Assembly: GCA_002868985.1 (NCBI GenBank)
Contig: PKTV01000456.1
Span: 1-5,880 of the forward strand
DNA: 5,880 nucleotides
Origin: Desulfobacteraceae bacterium
Lineage (GTDB): Bacteria > Desulfobacterota > Desulfobacteria > Desulfobacterales > UBA11574
Direction: 5' to 3'
Positions 1-5,382 of the stretch are shown piece after piece. Numbering within the stretch: position 1 is the first letter of the stretch; each line of letters begins with the position of its first letter. A program made the position numbers and the translations under genes. The notes beneath the pieces were generated by a model. It saw only the letters and a list, made by a program, of their open reading frames with translations, was not told the DNA's origin and made no database searches.

Positions 1-124
1 CTTGCATGTCTTTTGGTATTTTTGTGCCCGAGATCTGATACACCGCTGTCTGACGAAAACAGGCGGATAAAGTTTTACCTGAGGATTTGGGGATATAGGT
101 AAATGGGAAGTATAAAGGTTTCAT
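1..124 (-). CDS. Unrecognised protein, N-terminal 41 codons only (runs off left edge)
   Basis: An open frame starts with ATG at 124 on the minus strand and stays open to the window edge, giving 41 complete codons. The protein begins MKPLYFPFTYIPKS and continues with a CFRQTAVYQ segment. A good Shine-Dalgarno (AGAGG) lies 4-5 bases before the ATG, within a small CTCTG-A-CAGAG palindrome (130-140). It sits only 37 bp after the stop of the cysteine synthase/CysRS-like fusion gene on the same strand, so co-transcription is likely. No signal peptide, membrane segment or known motif is visible in this short part. The aromatic start (YFPFTY) suggests a soluble folded domain. I do not recognise the family; association with the fusion gene is inferred only from position. 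Being truncated, it is easily missed by an ORF caller. Confidence 0.7.
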   Translation of the reverse strand, partial: MKPLYFPFTYIPKSSGKTLSACFRQTAVYQISGTKIPKDMQ

Positions 125-152
125 GGTTCCTCTGTCAGAGTTCGTTAAATTA

Positions 153-179
153 TTGATTAGTTTATTCGTTGATTAGTTT
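153..179. repeat. 11-bp direct repeat (TTGATTAGTTT) at the end of the fusion gene
   Basis: TTGATTAGTTT occurs at 153-163 and again at 169-179, a 16-bp period. On the minus strand one copy lies within the last codons of the fusion gene (the KLIN residues before the final Glu) and the other starts at its stop codon, so the TAA at 164-162 is formed partly from the second copy. This resembles a short tandem duplication by replication slippage at the 3' end of the gene. No function is evident. Confidence 0.6.
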
Positions 180-2450
180 TTGGTCTTTTATCGTAATCCC
201 CCGGGCCTTGAGCTGATCCCGGATCTTATCGGCAAGATCCCAGTTTTTTTCAAGCCTGGCCTGTTCTCTTTCTTTGATGAGACGCTGCACGTCAGGATCA
301 TCATACGCATCTTCAAAATCAAAAATTTTAAGCACAGCATCCAAATTGCGAAACGCATCTAAAATTTTCAAAGCATCGTTTGTATCCAATCTGTTTTCCA
401 AAACCAGAATGTTCACCTTTTTGACATTTTTAAATATGGAAGCCATGGCCGCTGATATGTTCAGGTCATCATCCATGGCACTGACAAATCCCTGCTTGAT
501 GTCGTACAGCAACTGATCCAGTTCAGGGTAGGGCGATCCGCCCGGTTTCATGTGAATGAGCGAGTTGATGCAGGAATCCAGCCGTTTTAGAGAGGGTTTT
601 ACATCTTCGAGCCGCTCTTTGGAAAACGTGATCGGTTTTCGATAATGGCCGGAAATAAGCCAGTATCTGATCTCCCTTCCGGAGTAACCCATGTCCGTCA
701 GATCAGACAAGGTTTCCCCGGCCCCCTGTTCGTCGACTATCTTTCCGTGAACAAGAACCCGGTCGCAGTGCATCCAGAACCTGGCAAGGGGTTTTCCGGT
801 TACTGCTCCGGCAATGGCGATTTTGTTTTCATGATGGGGAAAAACCAGCTCACGGCTGGCGGTATGAATATCATAGGTTTCTCCAAGATATTTCATGGCC
901 ATGGCCGCACACTGAATATGCCAGGATGGGCGAATGTTTCCCCAGTCGGTTTTGGTGAAAATTCCCCGTTTCAGTTCTGAGAGCTTGGATCGTTTTAACA
1001 ACGTAAAATCTCTGGGATTGTCCTTTTCATATTCATCCAGATCCACGGTGGCGCCCAGCTTGATTTTGTTGAGGTCAATTCCCGACAGCCGGCCGTAGTC
1101 GGAAAAGCGGGAGATATCGAAATACAAGGATCTCAACTTTTCATATGCAACCCCTTTTTTCACCAGTTTTTCAGACAGCGACACCATGTCGTGGATATGT
1201 TCGCTGGCTTTGGGGTAATTTGAGGCGGGCTTGATGTTTAGAATTTTTAGATCTTCTTTGAACGACTCGATATGTTGTGTAGTGAATTCCGTTAAATCCA
1301 AACCTGCTTTTTCAGATCCTTCGATGGTTTTGTCGTCCAGATCGGTGATGTTCATAATATGTGTGACATCATACCCCCGGAATTCAAGATAGCGGCACAA
1401 AAGATCCGAAAAAATAAAACGCCGGCATTGTCCCAGGTGCAGTCTTGCGTTCGCCGTGGGTCCGCAGGAATACATGGAGACTTTGCCCGGTAAAATCGGT
1501 TCGAACGGCTCTTTGCTCCGGCTCATGGTATTGAAAAGATTCAGAGTGACTTTTTCCTGCACCGCAAAAAGCGTGGTGCTGAGATACCGTTCTCCGCCGT
1601 CCGGAAAAATCACCACGATGGTGCCGTCGGTCATTTCTTCGGCTTTCTTTTGAGCGATCACCATGGCGGCGCCGCTGCTCATCCCCACAAAGATTCCTTC
1701 TTCTTTTGCCAGGCGCCGGGTCATTTCAAAGGCTTCTTCATCGTCGATATTCACGATTTCATCCAACAGTTTCTTTTCGAATATCTCTGGACGATAGGCC
1801 TCTTTCATATTTTTCAGACCCTGGAGTTTATGCCCCAGATACGGTTCGACACCCACGATGCGGATGTCCGGATTATATTCTTTCATCCGTCTGGTAAGAC
1901 CCATGAGGGTTCCACTGGTCCCTAAAGTGGCAACCACCATGGTCACCTTTCCATCGGTCTGCTCCCAGATCTCCGGGGCGGTTCCATAATAGTGGGCCTG
2001 CCAGTTTGCGGGATTATTGAACTGATCGGCCATAAAATAGGTGTCGGGGTTTTCCCGGGCCAGTCGATAGACCTCTTCGATGGCACCGTCGGTTCCCAGA
2101 TGTCCGGGGGTCAGCAAAATATCCGCTCCCCGCGCCTTTAGAATTTTCTGGCGTTCAACACTGGCTGCATTGGACATGGTCAATAAAAGTCTATACCCCT
2201 TCACAGCGCACACCAGGGCCAGTCCGATGCCGGTGTTTCCGCTGGTGGCCTCAATCACGGTTTTGTCCGGGGTCAGTTTGCCGGATTTCTCCCCGTTTTC
2301 GATCATATACACTGCAGCCCGGTCCTTGATGGAGCCGCCCGGATTCAGATATTCCAGTTTTGCCAGAATCTTTACATTCGGATTTGGGTTGAGATGCCTG
2401 ATTTCAACAAGGGGCGTATTGCCGATGGCGTCAAGAATAGAAAACGTCAT
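162..2450 (-). CDS. Cysteine synthase fused to a degenerate cysteinyl-tRNA synthetase
   Basis: A 762-residue two-domain protein. Residues 1 to about 297 form a complete fold-type II PLP enzyme of the CysK/CysM family, which makes cysteine from an activated serine and sulfide. They carry the Schiff-base lysine K42 in NPGGSIKDR, TSGNTG (69-74), the PLP-phosphate loop GTSGT (177-181), SSGAA (258-262) and PDGGERYLST (283-292). From about residue 302 a full-length CysRS-like protein of 461 residues follows with almost no linker: SCGPT (C329), HLGQ (338-341, the HIGH position), NITDLDD (367-373), WHIQC (C514), FPHHENK (537-543), HYRKPITFS (602-610) and the usual C-terminal tail. It lacks KMSKS (IVDEQ at 571-575); GGG-x-DL is TASREL (530-535); and the zinc-ligand Glu is K543. 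The cysteine synthase call is firm, though whether its donor is O-acetylserine or O-phosphoserine is open. Aminoacylation by the second half is doubtful. The ATG at 2450 fits the family start; its ribosome site is weak (GGA about 11 bases upstream). Confidence 0.93.
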   Translation of the reverse strand: MTFSILDAIGNTPLVEIRHLNPNPNVKILAKLEYLNPGGSIKDRAAVYMIENGEKSGKLTPDKTVIEATSGNTGIGLALVCAVKGYRLLLTMSNAASVERQKILKARGADILLTPGHLGTDGAIEEVYRLARENPDTYFMADQFNNPANWQAHYYGTAPEIWEQTDGKVTMVVATLGTSGTLMGLTRRMKEYNPDIRIVGVEPYLGHKLQGLKNMKEAYRPEIFEKKLLDEIVNIDDEEAFEMTRRLAKEEGIFVGMSSGAAMVIAQKKAEEMTDGTIVVIFPDGGERYLSTTLFAVQEKVTLNLFNTMSRSKEPFEPILPGKVSMYSCGPTANARLHLGQCRRFIFSDLLCRYLEFRGYDVTHIMNITDLDDKTIEGSEKAGLDLTEFTTQHIESFKEDLKILNIKPASNYPKASEHIHDMVSLSEKLVKKGVAYEKLRSLYFDISRFSDYGRLSGIDLNKIKLGATVDLDEYEKDNPRDFTLLKRSKLSELKRGIFTKTDWGNIRPSWHIQCAAMAMKYLGETYDIHTASRELVFPHHENKIAIAGAVTGKPLARFWMHCDRVLVHGKIVDEQGAGETLSDLTDMGYSGREIRYWLISGHYRKPITFSKERLEDVKPSLKRLDSCINSLIHMKPGGSPYPELDQLLYDIKQGFVSAMDDDLNISAAMASIFKNVKKVNILVLENRLDTNDALKILDAFRNLDAVLKIFDFEDAYDDPDVQRLIKEREQARLEKNWDLADKIRDQLKARGITIKDQKLINE

Positions 2451-2511
2451 TATATCTATATTCCAGTTTGTTGATAGTTATATAATTTAATAATATAGTG
2501 AGTTCCACTTA

Positions 2512-2600
2512 ATTATAATACTATTTGAGACAAGATTGACCCCAGTACGGTCTTCCGGACCTACGGGGCAGGCAGGATTAACCTGTTTTAACCGAACAAG
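2512..2600. repeat. REP-like imperfect hairpin / possible remnant of a RAYT-mobilised element
   Basis: The 193-bp spacer between tmk and the fusion gene contains, at 2540-2568, CCCC-(a)-GTA-(c)-GGTC-ttccg-GACC-TAC-GGGG. This is an 11-bp stem with a 5-base loop and two bulged bases on one arm. It is GC-rich, unlike the AT-rich DNA around it (2451-2520, 2600-2643). Seen from the minus strand it is followed by GGGGTCAATCTTGTCTC, similar in style to the GGGGTCA sequences I associate with REP-associated tyrosine transposase (Y1) elements. On the other side is a repeated TTAACC (2578-2583 and 2588-2593). There is no T-run after the hairpin on either strand, so it is not an obvious intrinsic terminator. 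No transposase gene is present. A TATAAT-like hexamer at 2512-2517 (minus) has no good -35 partner. The element identity is inference; the hairpin is directly visible. Confidence 0.45.
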
Positions 2601-2643
2601 TATAACCCTATATAAATATTTTTTCCATTTTGTTAACGATCAT

Positions 2644-3279
2644 TTAAGGTATAATTTCTGCAGCCAATATTTTGATAATCTCCTCTCGAACCCCATGCTC
2701 ATCCTTTGATGCATCGATGATGCGAAATCGTTCGGGCTCAAGGCGTGAAAGTTCAAGATATCCTGCCCGAACCCTTTTGTGAAAAGAGAGCCTTTCTTCT
2801 TCAAACCGGGTCTCCTCACTGATCCGATTCCCATTATTTATCTGTTTCCAAGCCCGTTCCAGACCGATTTCCGGCGGAAGATCCAAAAGGAGGGTGATGT
2901 CGGGTTTTAAATTTTCGAATAACAGTTTGTGCATTTTTTCGATCAAACCGATATCCAGCCCTCTTGCAAATCCCTGATAAGCCATGGTGGCGTCATAATA
3001 GCGATCACACAGGACCATCTTGCCGTCGGACAGTAACGGAAGAATATATTCTTTGATATGCTGGGCCCGATCTGCCGTATACAACAAAAGTTCCGTCAAC
3101 GGATCCATGTCTTTGCTCAAGGGGTCCAGGAGAATAGCCCGTATTTTTTCTCCGATCCGTGTGCCTCCCGGTTCCCTTGTGATGACACAGTCATGGCCTT
3201 TGTCCTGAAGAAACCTCACCGTATGTTTTGCATGGGTGGTCTTGCCTGATCCTTCTATTCCTTCAAAAGAGATAAACAT
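2644..3279 (-). CDS. tmk: Thymidylate kinase (dTMP kinase)
   Basis: Phosphorylates dTMP to dTDP with ATP in the cytoplasm, the step towards dTTP shared by de novo and salvage routes. The 211-residue length is normal for the bacterial family. Visible motifs are the P-loop FEGIEGSGKTT at residues 5-15, TREPGGTRIG at 34-43, the nucleotide-binding DRYYDATMAYQG at 92-103, LLDLPPEIGLERA at 131-143, and a lid region with R152 and R158 followed by a Glu-rich stretch. The lid arginines with a plain GSGKT P-loop suggest the E. coli-type (type II) catalytic arrangement. The ATG start gives the canonical MFISFEG beginning; the ribosome site is poor (AGG about 14 bases upstream). It lies 59 bp after the OB-HD nuclease gene and 193 bp before the cysteine fusion gene, all on the same strand, so they may share a transcript. 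No damage is apparent. Confidence 0.97.
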   Translation of the reverse strand: MFISFEGIEGSGKTTHAKHTVRFLQDKGHDCVITREPGGTRIGEKIRAILLDPLSKDMDPLTELLLYTADRAQHIKEYILPLLSDGKMVLCDRYYDATMAYQGFARGLDIGLIEKMHKLLFENLKPDITLLLDLPPEIGLERAWKQINNGNRISEETRFEEERLSFHKRVRAGYLELSRLEPERFRIIDASKDEHGVREEIIKILAAEIIP

Positions 3280-3301
3280 AACTATATAAGTGCCTATTTA
3301 T

Positions 3302-3329
3302 CCCGTATTAAACGGGGAAGTTTAAACTT
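3302..3329. other. Small hairpin plus 12-bp palindrome between OB-HD gene and tmk
   Basis: Two adjacent symmetric sequences fill much of the 59-bp spacer. CCCGT-attaa-ACGGG (3302-3316) is a 5-bp stem with a 5-base loop, extendable by one T-G wobble pair. AAGTTTAAACTT (3318-3329) is a perfect 12-bp palindrome. On the minus strand neither is followed by a T-run, so they do not make a standard terminator. They could be a processing or attenuating structure ahead of tmk or a protein-binding site; chance is also possible in DNA this AT-rich. Confidence 0.35.
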
Positions 3330-3338
3330 TAGATCACT

Positions 3339-4292
3339 TTAAGCACTCTTTTTTCCTTTATAAAAATGACGTTCCAGCAGTCGATGATAAGACGTCCAGG
3401 TTTCATCAGGGTCTTCTGAGGCAATGAAATCACGGATGGCGTTAACCTTGGAGTCGATTTCGTCAATATAATTGAGTAAAACAGCCTCGATGGTTTTGGG
3501 CGGTTCCGGGGAGCCGAACTCCCGGGTTCCGTGATGGCTGACAATCATATGCTTGAGCAAAAGCACCTGGTCTTCCGGGAAATGTTCAATTCCTGATAAC
3601 TTATCATCCACCATTTTGATCCCGATAACAATATGGTTCAGCAACCGGCCTTTGTCGGAATAGTCTATCTTGAATTGATACTCAAACTCATCAATTTTTC
3701 CGATATCATGAAGAACTGCGCCGGATAGCAGAAGGTCTCGATCGATTCCGCTGTAATGCCCTGCAATTTTATCCGCCAGACTCACCATTGAAAGGGTGTG
3801 TTCCAACAGGCCGCCGATATAAGCGTGGTGCATTTTTTTCCCCGCAGGTGCGGTTTTGAATTTATTCACAAATTCCTTGTCTTTAAAGAAAGCGTCAATC
3901 AGGGCTTTAAGGTAATCGGTGGTTATGGAATCCGTGCGTTTCAAAAGCCGTTCAAACATGCCCTCGATGTCTCGGGAGGTTTGCGGCAAAAAATCGGAAG
4001 GATCGATCTTGTCAGGGGAAAAGGGTTCCATGTTTTTTATAACAACCTGCAAGGTTCCTCTGTAGTCACCGACACTGCCGTTTACATGCGCAAAATCCCC
4101 GGATGTGATGCCGGCGGTTATCTGATCCACATTATCCCACACCACTCCTTTTAATGTTCCGGTTTTATCGGAAAGGGTTACATTTAAAAAATTGTTTCCA
4201 TCCCTTTTCTGGGACAAGATCTTTTCGGACAAAACAAAGATGTCATCCACCCGATCACCGGCCCTGATATCCATAATAAACTGTTTCTTCAT
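3339..4292 (-). CDS. OB-fold plus HD-domain protein, YhaM-like putative 3'-5' exoribonuclease
   Basis: A 317-residue protein with two recognisable parts. Residues about 13-92 look like an OB nucleic-acid-binding fold (NFLNVTLSDKTGTLKGVVWD at 34-53, then GDFAHVNGSVGDYRGTLQVVI). From about 150 there is an HD metal-dependent hydrolase domain: LLEHT (H165), VLHDIGK (H195, D196), H220, KHMIVSHHG (H248, H253, H254) and YIDEIDSKV (D277, D280), so the metal ligands are intact. This order is that of YhaM-family enzymes, which degrade RNA and single-stranded DNA from the 3' end; the length is close to theirs. The exonuclease role is inferred from the family, and cyclic-nucleotide or nucleotide phosphohydrolase activity is the main alternative. 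The ATG at 4292 has a good ribosome site (GAGG, 9-base spacing). It lies between surE and tmk, in a nucleotide and RNA metabolism setting. No signal peptide; cytoplasmic. Confidence 0.88.
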   Translation of the reverse strand: MKKQFIMDIRAGDRVDDIFVLSEKILSQKRDGNNFLNVTLSDKTGTLKGVVWDNVDQITAGITSGDFAHVNGSVGDYRGTLQVVIKNMEPFSPDKIDPSDFLPQTSRDIEGMFERLLKRTDSITTDYLKALIDAFFKDKEFVNKFKTAPAGKKMHHAYIGGLLEHTLSMVSLADKIAGHYSGIDRDLLLSGAVLHDIGKIDEFEYQFKIDYSDKGRLLNHIVIGIKMVDDKLSGIEHFPEDQVLLLKHMIVSHHGTREFGSPEPPKTIEAVLLNYIDEIDSKVNAIRDFIASEDPDETWTSYHRLLERHFYKGKKSA

Positions 4293-4358
4293 TCAACATT
4301 ACCTCGAGTCAAAAATGAGAGTTTAGTGGGTTGATTTTTTATGTTTTAAGGTTTTTTT

Positions 4359-4384
4359 CTCTGACCTCTGACCTCTGACCTCTG
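4359..4384. repeat. Tandem heptamer repeat (CTCTGAC x3 plus partial)
   Basis: Three perfect copies of CTCTGAC (4359-4365, 4366-4372, 4373-4379) and a partial fourth (CTCTG, 4380-4384) lie in the 135-bp spacer between surE and the OB-HD gene. The copies read GGTCAGA on the minus strand. A run of seven T (4352-4358) directly precedes them on the plus strand. Such heptamer arrays can change copy number by slippage. The position is upstream of the OB-HD start, about 67 bp from its ATG, so an effect on its expression is possible but not shown. Confidence 0.8.
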
Positions 4385-4415
4385 GCCAATGAACACTCGA
4401 ATCCTCAAAATCATC

Positions 4416-4440
4416 TTTTAAATTGTGTCACAATTTCAAA
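4416..4440. promoter_or_regulatory. 25-bp near-perfect palindrome across the surE stop codon
   Basis: AAATTGTG-T-CACAATTT (4420-4436) is perfectly symmetric with 8-bp arms around base 4428. The symmetry extends through one mismatch (4419/4437) to TTT/AAA (4416-4418 / 4438-4440), so 11 of 12 pairs match. It covers the last codons and the TGA of surE. The arms are AT-rich, no T-run follows on the minus strand, and a one-base centre is poor for a tight RNA hairpin. It therefore looks more like a dimeric repressor or activator site than a terminator. The regulator is unknown; function is inference. Confidence 0.4.
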
Positions 4441-5195
4441 CGCTCAATATCCCAGCCCCTCAGCTCTTCGATCATGGCGTAATCGGTGGCATCGCATTGA
4501 ATCGGAGTGATGGATATAAAATTTTCGTTAAGTGCAATGCCGTCACTTTCAGGGGTATTAAAGGATGTTTCCGCATCGGTCCCATGCCAGTAATATGTTC
4601 GATTGCGGGGATCGACCCTTTTTTCAACAAACTCGTTATAAAGAGCTGTTTCCTGACGGCTGATCCGAACTCCTTGTATCTTATTTTTTGGTATATCCGG
4701 TATGTTTACATTTAAAAACGTTCCAAAAGGGAGCCCTTTCTCATAAACATTTTCCGCCAAAGTCGCTGTAAAAAGAGCGGCATAATCATAAGCGGAAGTC
4801 CTACGTCCCTGTATGGAAACAGAAATTGCCGGCACTTTGTATAGCGTCGCTTCTTTGGCAGCAGCAACAGTTCCGGAATAATTGATGTTGACCCCGACGT
4901 TTGCACCTGGATTAATTCCCGAAATCACCATATCCGGTTTCATCTCGAGGATCTCCATGAGACCGATCTTGATACAGTCAACCGGCGTTCCGTCCACGGC
5001 ATATCCCTGACATCCGTTATTGACTGTAATCTTTGTGGTTCGAAGCGGTTGATGAAGGGTGATGCCATGCCCCACGGCACTCCGTTCTCGATCAGGCGCG
5101 ACGACGGTTACAACATGGCGAGAAACAAGCTTATCATACAGCGCCCAGAGTCCGTCCGCATAGATGCCATCATCATTGGTTAATAAAATATTCAT
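4428..5195 (-). CDS. surE: 5'/3'-nucleotidase SurE
   Basis: A metal-dependent nucleoside monophosphate phosphatase, also able to act on short polyphosphate in characterised members; cytoplasmic and linked to stationary-phase survival. The 255-residue protein has all the family signatures: MNILLTNDDGI at the start with metal ligands D8 and D9, APDRERSAVGH with S39, and SGINPGANVG with N95. DGTPVDC (68-74) and YSGTVAAAKEA are also present. The ATG at 5195 was preferred to the in-frame TTG at 5225 because the family protein begins directly at this beta-strand; the ribosome site before the ATG is weak, however. It is the first gene of the minus-strand row and is divergent from lptD with 187 bp between the two starts. 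The next gene on its strand begins 135 bp downstream. No key residue is missing. Confidence 0.96.
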   Translation of the reverse strand: MNILLTNDDGIYADGLWALYDKLVSRHVVTVVAPDRERSAVGHGITLHQPLRTTKITVNNGCQGYAVDGTPVDCIKIGLMEILEMKPDMVISGINPGANVGVNINYSGTVAAAKEATLYKVPAISVSIQGRRTSAYDYAALFTATLAENVYEKGLPFGTFLNVNIPDIPKNKIQGVRISRQETALYNEFVEKRVDPRNRTYYWHGTDAETSFNTPESDGIALNENFISITPIQCDATDYAMIEELRGWDIERLKL

Positions 5196-5252
5196 CGTTA
5201 AAAAATGAGTCTGTTTTAAATGCAACTGACGTATTAATTTTGGAACTATATC

Positions 5253-5284
5253 TTGACTTTTTTCATTAAAATGGCATTTATACT
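5253..5284 (+). promoter_or_regulatory. Possible sigma-70-like promoter for lptD
   Basis: TTGACT (5253-5258) resembles a -35 box and TATACT (5279-5284) a -10 box, both one base from consensus. The spacer is 20 bp, longer than the preferred 16-18, so the pair may not work together. With an 18-bp spacer the -10 would be TTTATA, a poorer match. It lies about 100 bp before the lptD ATG in an AT-rich stretch. No clear minus-strand promoter for surE could be picked from the same spacer. Confidence 0.3.
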
Positions 5285-5361
5285 TGATATTTCATTCTTA
5301 TTCAAGATGTTATTGATATGGATCAGATACTGTAGTGAATTTTATCTGCTAAGGCGGATTC

Positions 5362-5379
5362 AATTGATCGGAATCAATT
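5362..5379 (+). promoter_or_regulatory. Inverted repeat occupying the lptD ribosome-binding position
   Basis: AATTGAT-cgga-ATCAATT is a perfect 7-bp inverted repeat with a 4-base loop that ends three bases before the ATG at 5383. It covers the place where a Shine-Dalgarno would lie; the only purine-rich candidate there (CGGA) is the loop itself. It could expose or hide the initiation site in the mRNA, or bind a protein in the DNA. AT-rich stems this short are weak, so the effect is uncertain. Confidence 0.4.
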
Positions 5380-5382
5380 AAT

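Noticed and set aside
711..749. A compensated frameshift as the reason for the missing KMSKS
   Set aside because: Neither alternative minus-strand frame encodes a KMSKS-like sequence here; one meets a TAG at once and the other reads RKDSRRTGG. The segment length also matches normal CysRS, so substitution is the better explanation.
645..2490. Several plus-strand open frames of 63-136 codons opposite the fusion gene (for example 645-980, 1650-1925, 2080-2490)
   Set aside because: They lie antisense to strongly conserved CysK/CysRS-like coding sequence, have no recognisable motifs, and have the composition expected of shadow frames.
2512..2540. Minus-strand promoter for the fusion gene using TATAAT at 2512-2517
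   Set aside because: The -10-like hexamer is good but no acceptable -35 lies 16-18 bp upstream, and the region is so AT-rich that such hexamers are expected by chance.
2640..2834. 64-codon minus-strand frame overlapping tmk, and the plus-strand frames at 3020-3249
   Set aside because: They are contained in tmk in other frames and have no motif or ribosome site.
4341..4358. T-runs near 4335-4358 as an intrinsic terminator
   Set aside because: The runs are T on the plus strand, but the genes on both sides read on the minus strand, where they become A-runs. No GC hairpin precedes them.
5196..5225. SurE start at TTG 5225 (ten extra residues)
   Set aside because: SurE proteins begin directly with the strand leading into TNDDG, and ATG 5195 gives exactly this. 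The extra residues have no family support.
5283..5306. CTTGA...TCAAG inverted repeat in the surE-lptD spacer
   Set aside because: Only 5-bp arms with a 14-base gap in AT-rich DNA; not distinguishable from chance.
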